Source: Gammaproteobacteria bacterium (GTDB lineage: Bacteria > Pseudomonadota > Gammaproteobacteria > Pseudomonadales > Azotimanducaceae). From it: 59,031 nt of DNA. The notes under the pieces were generated by a model. The model searched no databases, was not told the DNA's origin, and saw only the letters and a program-made list of their open reading frames with translations. The stretch spans positions 1 through 59,031 of the forward strand of contig JAPPND010000202.1 of NCBI GenBank assembly GCA_028818795.1, given 5' to 3'. The first letter of the stretch is position 1, and the number at the start of each line of letters is the position of its first letter. The translations under genes were made by a program, and so were the position numbers. This document shows, piece after piece, positions 1 to 6,109 of this stretch.

Positions 1-29
1 GGGTCTATCCCCGCGTGTGCGGGGGAACC
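1..29 (-). CRISPR. Leader-proximal repeat of a type I-E CRISPR array (array continues off the left edge)
   Basis: Positions 2-29 are one 28-nt repeat. Read on the minus strand it starts GGTTCCCCC, has a 6-bp stem (CCCCGC/GCGGGG) with an ACAC loop, and ends ATAGACC, which would become the crRNA 5' handle. This matches the type I-E repeat architecture processed by Cas6e. Only this copy is inside the window, so spacers and array length cannot be seen. It lies directly beyond cas2 and the leader, as in the standard I-E layout, so it should be the leader-end repeat where new spacers are inserted. Confidence 0.88.
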
Positions 30-81
30 TCTAGGATGCAACATCCTGATTCAAAACCGAAATGTTAAAGAGCGGCGTTGG
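30..81 (-). promoter_or_regulatory. CRISPR leader with an IHF-like site and a perfect inverted repeat
   Basis: This is the 52 bp between the cas2 stop and the first repeat, richer in A/T than its surroundings. On the minus strand, positions 51-39 read AATCAGGATGTTG, which differs at one base from the IHF consensus WATCAANNNNTTR. It ends about 9 bp from the repeat, a spacing compatible with IHF-guided spacer integration known for type I-E. Positions 34-48 form a perfect inverted repeat, AGGATG-CAA-CATCCT, overlapping that site. No convincing -35/-10 pair for the array was found. Confidence 0.55.
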
Positions 82-375
82 CTAGCTGCGTTTCACCAGC
101 AGAACGCCATCGGCATCCACGATCTCCTTCGGCGGTTCGCCCAAGGTTTCAATGCGGAGCTTGCCAACGGCTCTCGTATCTCGCCAAACCATCACGATAC
201 ATCCGTTCCGCAACGCCGCCCACCAACTCGACACCACCTCCCACATCCTTGTTCGTACGGTGGCCGTCATGTCGGGAGCCACATACACGCCGGCAGACAC
301 CTCCAGCATGATCGAAGTCAAGAACCCTCGGTACCTCCCCTCGACGTTTGACGTCACGACCATCGTCAGCGGCAC
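82..375 (-). CDS. cas2: CRISPR-associated endonuclease Cas2, type I-E
   Basis: This is the structural partner of Cas1 in the Cas1-Cas2 integrase that inserts new spacers. The protein is about 97 residues, the size of E. coli Cas2e. It contains the type I-E hallmark segment 'LLEV.AGVYV'-like (here MLEVSAGVYVAPD), a conserved tryptophan-rich middle (MWEVVSSWW) and the C-terminal DGxxLV ending. I chose the GTG at 375 because AAGGAG lies 6-7 bases upstream and the product then begins like other Cas2e proteins. A TTG at 390 that overlaps the cas1 stop (TTGA) is the alternative. It is the last gene of the operon, followed by the leader and array. Confidence 0.93.
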   Translation of the reverse strand: MPLTMVVTSNVEGRYRGFLTSIMLEVSAGVYVAPDMTATVRTRMWEVVSSWWAALRNGCIVMVWRDTRAVGKLRIETLGEPPKEIVDADGVLLVKRS

Positions 376-386
376 GGTGTGCTCCT

Positions 387-1256
387 TCAAGCTGGGTTGG
401 TGTCGAAGAGCCTTTTGACGCGCTCGATCATATCGGCGATCACTTGCTCATGCGCTAACGTGTTGCCAACGAAACGACGAGTGACACGCTCAATGTCCGC
501 GTCCGGTCGGTCGCCCACGTACTTGGCCGCACGAAATGCCCACGGGATGGTGATGGAGTCGCGGTATAGGTCGGCGATGTCAAGGACGAAGGACTGGCCC
601 GGGTCTTCATGGATGAAGCCAAGCTGCGGAATTGTGGCCGTTGCCGAGACTGCTATGGCCGCTGCAGCCTCCACCGCGCTGGAAGCGTGATTCAAAGCTT
701 GGTTCGGCAGATCGGCTGCGCCCGGGTTCGCCCTGCTATATCGCCTTCCTCGCCACTCGACCCCGACCTGCTGCGCGATGAGGCGGTAGCTCTCCTTCAT
801 TCGCGCACCCTCGACGCCTCGAAGCACGTCCAATGAACGGTGAGGGAGCACTTCGCCCAGCCTCCACGCGTACATGCGCCTCGCGATGGCTAGCCGTGAT
901 CGGTCGTTTGCCCATTTCTGCGCCTGGACCCTTGCTAGGCCCGACCGATCAGGTATCAGTGGCGGCGCCGTGTAGAGGCGGACGCCGTCCTCGCCTACGG
1001 CGGCCAGTGCGGTGCGCGCGTGGGCAAGTAGGCGCAGGGCGTCGTGGCTGACTGTTGAACCGGGGCCGAGGAGAACCATGGACACGCCTTGCAGCGGGAT
1101 CGCGTAGTCGCCCGGTGCCAAGGCGGCGTTAGCCCCTTGCAGAAAGGCCAGTGTTCCATCGCGGGCGGTGAGGGCACCTCGTGCAAGATAAAGGAGCCCG
1201 GCGCGATCCTTGTGCGGAACCTTTGCACTTTCGAGTCCAAGCCGTCCCTTGAGCAT
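387..1256 (-). CDS. cas1: CRISPR-associated endonuclease/integrase Cas1, type I-E
   Basis: This is the catalytic subunit of the spacer-acquisition integrase. At 289 residues it has normal Cas1e length. The metal-binding residues expected from E. coli Cas1 are visible: Glu149 in RGVEGARMKESY, His216 in GFIHEDPG, and the Asp pair 226/229 in FVLDIADLY. The N-terminal beta-domain and the alpha-helical C-terminal domain are both complete. The ATG at 1256 follows the cas6e stop by one base (TGA-G-ATG) with GGAAAGG upstream, so the two are translationally coupled. All catalytic residues are intact, so adaptation should be functional. Confidence 0.97.
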   Translation of the reverse strand: MLKGRLGLESAKVPHKDRAGLLYLARGALTARDGTLAFLQGANAALAPGDYAIPLQGVSMVLLGPGSTVSHDALRLLAHARTALAAVGEDGVRLYTAPPLIPDRSGLARVQAQKWANDRSRLAIARRMYAWRLGEVLPHRSLDVLRGVEGARMKESYRLIAQQVGVEWRGRRYSRANPGAADLPNQALNHASSAVEAAAAIAVSATATIPQLGFIHEDPGQSFVLDIADLYRDSITIPWAFRAAKYVGDRPDADIERVTRRFVGNTLAHEQVIADMIERVKRLFDTNPA

Positions 1257-1257
1257 C

Positions 1258-2034
1258 TCACCTTTCCGGTAGAGGACGGCTTGGGGCGGTTAGTAGGATC
1301 ATTCCGTAGCCAAACGCCCGATGGCGACCCACGCCGTGCCGAAGCAGCTCGCCGAACTGCCCGCGGTTCTCGATTGTCAACGTCCCGTGGACAACGGCAT
1401 CCGGGCCTTCGACGCCGGTCGTGCCGCGAGATGCGACGGTCCGACGGAACTGGACAACGCGACTAGCCTTTTTGTCTAGCCGGGCTGCATCGCACAGCTT
1501 GTTGGAAAGCCAGTCCAGATAAACGACCTCCCTACTGCGTTCGGACTTCCGCATCCCGTGTCGCTCGTCGGGATGGCGCCGGATTGCCTCCAAGAGGAAG
1601 GCATCGAGTTCGCTGCCGGCGGGTATCGTGCCGGACTGAGTTTCGATTGGCCTGCCAATCCTTCGGACGGGCCGCACGCGCACGTTGAAGCCCACACGTT
1701 GCCCCACATCCCAATCGCTTGGCATTAGTTTGCTCGCCAGACGCGGTAAAGGAAGGACGAGGAGGTGGTCCGGTTTCGCTTGGATGTCAGCTGTCCGCCT
1801 TAGGGCGGCTGCATCGAGCGCGGAGTACGCGTATAGATTCCCTTCGGAACGCCGTTGCGGCACTAGGAGCCGGAAGGGTCGGAGGGCGCTCGGGCCGAAC
1901 ATCTCATCGACCAGATGGTGCAGTGCTTTGCCTTGGTCGAAAGTTCCAACGCGGGTTCCCGTCCATCCGCGCTCGCCTGCCCAACGGGTCAGCGCGTTGG
2001 TGGCTATACGGGCACGTATCAGATGCAGGGTCAT
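1258..2034 (-). CDS. cas6e: CRISPR pre-crRNA endoribonuclease Cas6e (CasE)
   Basis: This enzyme cleaves the CRISPR transcript at the base of each repeat hairpin and stays bound to the crRNA 3' hairpin within Cascade. The 258-residue protein has the Cas6e N-terminus (MTLHLIRARI), a His pair at 39-40 in the helix equivalent to the catalytic His26 of E. coli, and the C-terminal glycine-rich loop VGRHRAFGYG. I chose the ATG at 2034 because it overlaps the cas5e stop as ATGA. Starting further upstream would add unrelated residues overlapping cas5e. A functional Cas6e also matters for the repeat-like hairpins at 5974-6050, which it might recognise. Confidence 0.94.
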   Translation of the reverse strand: MTLHLIRARIATNALTRWAGERGWTGTRVGTFDQGKALHHLVDEMFGPSALRPFRLLVPQRRSEGNLYAYSALDAAALRRTADIQAKPDHLLVLPLPRLASKLMPSDWDVGQRVGFNVRVRPVRRIGRPIETQSGTIPAGSELDAFLLEAIRRHPDERHGMRKSERSREVVYLDWLSNKLCDAARLDKKASRVVQFRRTVASRGTTGVEGPDAVVHGTLTIENRGQFGELLRHGVGRHRAFGYGMILLTAPSRPLPER

Positions 2035-2747
2035 GCGGTCGATGCAGGCTTTAGCCTGCCCTCCACGACCCGCCGCCAGCCAGCATGGAAGCCGGTGTGC
2101 CAGTTCCGGATGTCGGCCAAGTCGATCACGCGGTCGACGTTGTCGCCAGACTCCGGTCCCTCTTCCACTGGCCAAAGAGCTCGCATCTCGCCGTCACCCG
2201 GGATCGAACCTAGGGCCTCGTGAACTGTGGTTCCCGTCGCCCACCGGTCGCTCCCCGAGTCGATAAGGGGATGCGAGGGTAGGCAGGGCTTGCGACCGAT
2301 GTAAAGTGGGCGGTTCGGCGACTCGATTGCATTGGCCACATCGTCAAGTGTGGGCATTGACTCGTCTGTGAAACGCATGACAACCCGTACCGTTGTGTCG
2401 GCATGGTAGTCCCTCACACGCCGGTGCGGTGCGCCATAGCTCGCGCCGTCGCGGCCATCTGGCTCCCCTCGGGTCGTCCACCCTTTATCGGTCTTGGCCA
2501 GCTGAGCGTTTTGCACATCCGTAACGATCGTGCCTTCTTTTTCGCGCCGCGCACCAAATACAAGGCGATCCTGTACCGTCTGGTGCTTGGTGCGGTCACG
2601 CCAATGCCACCCGAGCGCGTTGCCCACTAGACCAATGATCATCGAAGCCGAAGGGAAATCCCTGACCGGCCCCACTTGGTCGATCGCAACCCCGCCGAAC
2701 GCCATGAGCGGCGCTTCCAGTCGCAGTACAAGCCAGCGATAGCTCAC
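2031..2747 (-). CDS. cas5e: Cascade subunit Cas5e (CasD)
   Basis: This Cascade backbone protein holds the 5' handle of the crRNA. The N-terminus SYRWLVLRLEAPLMAFGG and the DFPSASMIIGLVGNALGW segment are typical of the Cas5e RRM-like fold. I assigned a GTG start at 2747 because it forms a GTGA overlap with the cas7e stop and places the family N-terminus at residue 2, giving 238 residues. An ATG at 2768 would add seven residues and a longer overlap. The 3' end overlaps the cas6e start by four bases. Confidence 0.93.
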   Translation of the reverse strand: MSYRWLVLRLEAPLMAFGGVAIDQVGPVRDFPSASMIIGLVGNALGWHWRDRTKHQTVQDRLVFGARREKEGTIVTDVQNAQLAKTDKGWTTRGEPDGRDGASYGAPHRRVRDYHADTTVRVVMRFTDESMPTLDDVANAIESPNRPLYIGRKPCLPSHPLIDSGSDRWATGTTVHEALGSIPGDGEMRALWPVEEGPESGDNVDRVIDLADIRNWHTGFHAGWRRVVEGRLKPASTA

Positions 2748-3853
2748 GCTGGCAGGCTCCGGGCCCACTGCGCTAGGTCGGCCAAGGATCCACGTGCTGC
2801 CCGAGGCATTTCGACGTTCACGACTGACATCAGTCGCCGCTCTTCCTCCGTTGCGTAGGCTTCGTCGAGGAGCTTGAGGTGGCCAGCCACCGCTGCTGCT
2901 GCGTCGGCAGCCACCGGTGCAGAAGGCGTTGCGAATGCGCTGGCCAGACTTCTAGGCTGACGGTTGCCCGCCTCCAAGAGAACCATCGACGCTCTGCCAT
3001 AGGGCGCTGTGGAACCCAGTTTGGCTCCCGGCGACACCTCGGCTATTAGATAGATCAGGTTGTGCAGGACATCGCCCGCGAGTCCCGCATCACCGCTCAC
3101 ATTGTCGAGCAACCCAGGAATGTCCACCACCACGTAGCCATAGAACAGGCCAGACGTCAGTTCGGTCTCCTGAATCGTGTCGGCACCGGGTTCGTCACCG
3201 GCCAGATCGTCCACCGCCGTGAAGTAGTCGTCCTCGGCTTCCTCTGCGTGGACTGTGAAGGCATGTGCTACATGGACGGGCGCAGTGATGTTGGCATCCG
3301 AGTCGGACGTCACCATGCGACCGAACAGTGCGCCTTCGATCCCAGCCGGAAGTGCGGTTTGATCGCGCATGGCCTTGATGTTGGCCCGAAAGTCCTTTCG
3401 CCAAGCCACTACGCCCGCTTTTGCCGTGGCGGCGCTACCGTTCGACTCCGTGGCCAGTCGTTCCGCCTCGCGGGTAAGCCACTCGATCTCCGGCACCCCG
3501 AACAAGAGGGTCTGCCGACCGCTCTTGGTGGTGCCCTTGTCGCCGTAGACGGCCATTTGGAACTCGGACTCCAGCACTTCCACAACGTCATCCGCGAAGT
3601 TCCCCCGCAGAGGCGCGATCACTTGTTTGGTCACCAGCTCTCGGGAACGGCGTGCGGCCTCCGCTCCGTCTATGGTGTGCAACGCGTGTGGATCATCTGC
3701 GATTCGCCAGTGTCGTTTTAGACATTGCGACGATATCCGGGTGCGCATCACGCCACCGTAAGGCAGCCGCTTTGCAAGACCCGCATCATCGCGATTGAGC
3801 AGTGCCGCAGTGTATGGCGTCAGCGTGTGGATCTGTAGGAAACGGTGGTTCAT
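2744..3853 (-). CDS. cas7e: Cascade backbone subunit Cas7e (CasC)
   Basis: This is the repeating subunit that polymerises along the crRNA spacer; six copies are used for a 32-nt spacer in E. coli. The protein is 369 residues. It has the characteristic N-terminus (FLQIHTLTPYTAALLNRDDAG) and the RISSQCLKRHWR motif near residues 38-50, both hallmarks of the Cse4/CasC family. The ATG at 3853 directly abuts the cse2 stop. The number of Cas7 copies per complex follows spacer length, relevant to the short spacer-like element at 6003-6022. Confidence 0.96.
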   Translation of the reverse strand: MNHRFLQIHTLTPYTAALLNRDDAGLAKRLPYGGVMRTRISSQCLKRHWRIADDPHALHTIDGAEAARRSRELVTKQVIAPLRGNFADDVVEVLESEFQMAVYGDKGTTKSGRQTLLFGVPEIEWLTREAERLATESNGSAATAKAGVVAWRKDFRANIKAMRDQTALPAGIEGALFGRMVTSDSDANITAPVHVAHAFTVHAEEAEDDYFTAVDDLAGDEPGADTIQETELTSGLFYGYVVVDIPGLLDNVSGDAGLAGDVLHNLIYLIAEVSPGAKLGSTAPYGRASMVLLEAGNRQPRSLASAFATPSAPVAADAAAAVAGHLKLLDEAYATEEERRLMSVVNVEMPRAARGSLADLAQWARSLPA

Positions 3854-4426
3854 CTATGTGTCTTCCTCTCGGTTGCCGGCTCGCCTAGATGCACGGTCGA
3901 GGCGTGCGTAGTAGGACCGTGCCAAGCCATTGCTGACCTCGGTGCTGTCGGGGAACAGGACGGCGAGGGCGATATCCTTTACGTTGACGCCGCCGCCGGG
4001 CGGCATAGATCTGGCCAGACTCCGCGCTGCCCGAGTGAGCAATACGGATCGTTGGGCGCCTTTGGACTCAAGCAGCTTCGCGAACCGGAGTTGGCTATAC
4101 ACCGGACGCGGTCGCGCCAGCGACGGATCCGGCCATGCGCTGTCTCCGCCGTCGCACAGGACCGCCCCCAAATGACGGTTGGGCTGGTGCAAGCGCGGAC
4201 GTCTCTCCGGGGCGCCACGCGGGGTCAATATGGCCAAAATGCGAACAACTTGCATCCAGTCCACTTCGCGGTACCTGATCGGGTCATGGCGGGCGGCCAG
4301 CCGCCAGAACCACGGTGCCAAGTTGCCGGGTCCCATACGTCGCAACTCGGCCAAATCGCCTGATGCAAGCCCGCCCAGGGTCACCGCCGCCGCAGTCGCG
4401 ACATCGCCTATGTCAGCGTTCGACAT
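3854..4426 (-). CDS. cse2: Cascade small subunit Cse2 (CasB)
   Basis: This small alpha-helical subunit forms a dimer along the Cascade belly and stabilises the R-loop. The 190-residue product has basic helical stretches and the C-terminal segment with a conserved NVKDIALAVLFPDSTEVSNGLARSYY pattern typical of CasB. I chose the ATG at 4426 because GGAGG lies six bases upstream; an ATG at 4456 has no such site. It overlaps the cse1 3' end by 14 bases. Cse2 is one of the less conserved I-E proteins, so the call rests partly on position between cse1 and cas7e. Confidence 0.9.
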   Translation of the reverse strand: MSNADIGDVATAAAVTLGGLASGDLAELRRMGPGNLAPWFWRLAARHDPIRYREVDWMQVVRILAILTPRGAPERRPRLHQPNRHLGAVLCDGGDSAWPDPSLARPRPVYSQLRFAKLLESKGAQRSVLLTRAARSLARSMPPGGGVNVKDIALAVLFPDSTEVSNGLARSYYARLDRASRRAGNREEDT

Positions 4427-5954
4427 CGACTTCCTCCAATTCGTTGAATAGAGCACGGGAGGCGTCCTTGCTCCTCAGCACCCCTTCATAACGGCTGCGA
4501 CCCCGGGCCTCTGCGCGCTTGCGGTGTATGGCGCGGCACGGCACTTGCGAAAGCGACTCCGCGAAGACCCTGTCGGCTTTGATCTTGAGTTCTGCTAGGA
4601 ACGCGTGCTGCGCCTTATCTGCTTCGTAGGGGTTGTCTGCGGATTCCGCCCTAGCCCAGAGCCTTGGGAAGAAGATCGCATCCGCCGCCCGGTCAAAACG
4701 GGCCCTTGGCGGGTTCGTAAAGCCATAGTGCCCCCGCTTGATCGCGTCTCGGTCGCCGCCCGCAGCCACAAGAGCCAGGCCGTCCCGCAACGCGATGTCG
4801 AACGCCTCGATCTCCTTGGTCTGTGCTTCCGCTAGTTGGCCGACCTCGGTGGACGTGAACATCCGGAGCCGACTGGTGGGAACTGGAATCGTGCGTGACT
4901 TGAAACCCTCGGTCTTGGAGTTGCCCCGGGAGATCGCCTCGGCGAGCAGTAGCATGTCTCCCCCATCCTGCGGCGCGGGGCGGGCCAAGATCGGTATGTC
5001 CCAGTTCCCAGAGTAAAGCAGGTCGCAAATCCGCTTGTAGTCGAAACCCCGATGCGAAATCGTAAGGCTCTTCCCTTCCTTTCGCTCGATTGGCGTCCAC
5101 GGGTCGCCGACGTTCCCGTGAAAGGCCTTGGCGTTGGTACGCGGTACCCTCGCATTCGCGGATTCTGCGATCAGCCTTCCTTTGTCCGAAACGAGCCGAA
5201 CCCGGCGACACACCTCGATAAACCATGGGTCGAGACCGTTCAACTCGAGCCGCGAACCCTCTGGCCACGTTATGAGCCAGAGCAGGGCCTGGCCTCCCGG
5301 AGCGCCGAGCACGTTCGCTTCGCCGCGCATTCTGCTCGCCAGCAGAACGTGCAAGTCGCGCAACCAATGGCGGGAGGCATGGACGCCGTGGTCGCGGTCG
5401 TTCGCGGGTACGAGTCCCAGCATGGGACGGCTCGATGCGCCGCCATTCATTCGAGCAATGCCCTGATTCCCTCGGCCGCCGTAACCCTCGCAGGTTTGCA
5501 GCGAGACCAACGCAAAAACCCAGTCCTCGGCTTCGGCTTGGGCGGCTACGGATTGCTTCACGTCGTGGTTTCGGGCGGTGATCAGCATGTCCAGGGCGTC
5601 TGGCGTGGACTTGGTCGACCACCTTAGGCCCCCGGGGTCGGGCGGCTGCATGAACCCGGGCACGTCTCGGGACGTCACGACCAACCGCCAAGGCTCGTCG
5701 TCCCCATAGTCGGGCGTCAACTTGCGCAATGCGGATCGCCAAGCGCACTCGTCCTCGGGGACTTCATCGCGCCCGGATCGGCTGATCGCCAGTGCTGCAA
5801 GCTGCACGAGGAACATATGCCAAGCTGGGCGTTGGTGGGGGCGTAGCCTCGGGAAGCTCCGAATGTCGCCTTGCGCCATGCTGCTCAATATTGCGGAAAG
5901 TGATTGCTTGCTGCCGCTTGAGTTCGTGATGATAGGGTCATTGAGGAGGTTCAT
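4413..5954 (-). CDS. cse1: Cascade large subunit Cse1/Cas8e (CasA)
   Basis: This subunit recognises the PAM and recruits Cas3. The protein is 513 residues, normal for Cas8e, and begins MNLLNDPIIT, followed by the SLSAILSS and FPRLRPHQRPAWHMFLVQLAALA segments that mark the family N-terminus. The central region LLGLVPAND and the LLYSGNWDIP stretch also fit. The ATG at 5954 is preceded by AAGGGGA; an ATG twelve codons upstream lacks such a site. It is the first gene of the Cascade operon, downstream of the 155-bp gap that holds the repeat-like hairpins. Confidence 0.95.
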   Translation of the reverse strand: MNLLNDPIITNSSGSKQSLSAILSSMAQGDIRSFPRLRPHQRPAWHMFLVQLAALAISRSGRDEVPEDECAWRSALRKLTPDYGDDEPWRLVVTSRDVPGFMQPPDPGGLRWSTKSTPDALDMLITARNHDVKQSVAAQAEAEDWVFALVSLQTCEGYGGRGNQGIARMNGGASSRPMLGLVPANDRDHGVHASRHWLRDLHVLLASRMRGEANVLGAPGGQALLWLITWPEGSRLELNGLDPWFIEVCRRVRLVSDKGRLIAESANARVPRTNAKAFHGNVGDPWTPIERKEGKSLTISHRGFDYKRICDLLYSGNWDIPILARPAPQDGGDMLLLAEAISRGNSKTEGFKSRTIPVPTSRLRMFTSTEVGQLAEAQTKEIEAFDIALRDGLALVAAGGDRDAIKRGHYGFTNPPRARFDRAADAIFFPRLWARAESADNPYEADKAQHAFLAELKIKADRVFAESLSQVPCRAIHRKRAEARGRSRYEGVLRSKDASRALFNELEEVDVER

Positions 5955-5973
5955 CGCGTGTCCCCTTCCGTGA

Positions 5974-6050
5974 CGTCGTGACCCCAAGTCTTTGGGGTAT
6001 CGGCCCTTCTAGCAGCCAAGTAGGGGGTATCCCCGGAGACCGGGGCACTA
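5974..6050 (-). CRISPR. Candidate degenerate mini-CRISPR (two repeat-like hairpins around a 20-nt spacer-like stretch)
   Basis: Read on the minus strand, the first element (6050-6023) has the stem CCCCGG-TCT-CCGGGG followed by the handle-like octamer ATACCCCC. The real repeat has CCCCGC-ACAC-GCGGGG followed by ATAGACC, so stem length, the GGGGATA junction and the handle position all match. The second element (6002-5974) has the stem CCCCAA-AGAC-TTGGGG, again 6 bp with a 4-nt loop. Between them lie 20 nt (6022-6003). A Cas6e cut at both hairpins would release a crRNA-like RNA. CreR-type cas-regulating RNAs have this shape; that this is one is inferred. Alternatives are an attenuator or protein-binding palindromes. 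Confidence 0.6.
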
Positions 6051-6083
6051 CGATCAGGGATTCCGGTACGTTTAGACGTGTTC

Positions 6084-6097
6084 CTAGCAGCTAAGTA
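6084..6097 (-). promoter_or_regulatory. Partial match to the mini-CRISPR spacer (candidate self-target upstream of the Cascade operon)
   Basis: On the minus strand this reads TACTTAGCTGCTAG. The first 14 nt of the spacer-like stretch at 6022-6009 read TACTTGGCTGCTAG. Thirteen of fourteen bases agree, and the single mismatch is at position 6, which is flipped out and unpaired in type I-E Cascade-target duplexes. The bases 5' of the match are AAT, which is not the canonical AAG PAM of E. coli I-E but retains AA. The site lies 13 bp after the cas3 stop, 130 bp before cse1, where the Cascade promoter would be expected. Confidence 0.5.
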
Positions 6098-6109
6098 ATT
6101 CATGGAAAG

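Noticed and set aside
2035-2175. An N-terminal extension of 47 residues on cas6e
   Set aside because: It lies inside cas5e in another frame, is unlike Cas6e, and the ATG at 2034 overlaps the cas5e stop in the usual way.
5955-6109. A small toxin gene between cas3 and cse1, as in CreTA-type toxin-antitoxin units
   Set aside because: No ORF with a ribosome-binding site fits in this 155 bp. Only the guide-like hairpins and the partial match were seen, so a regulator (CreR-like) reading was kept.
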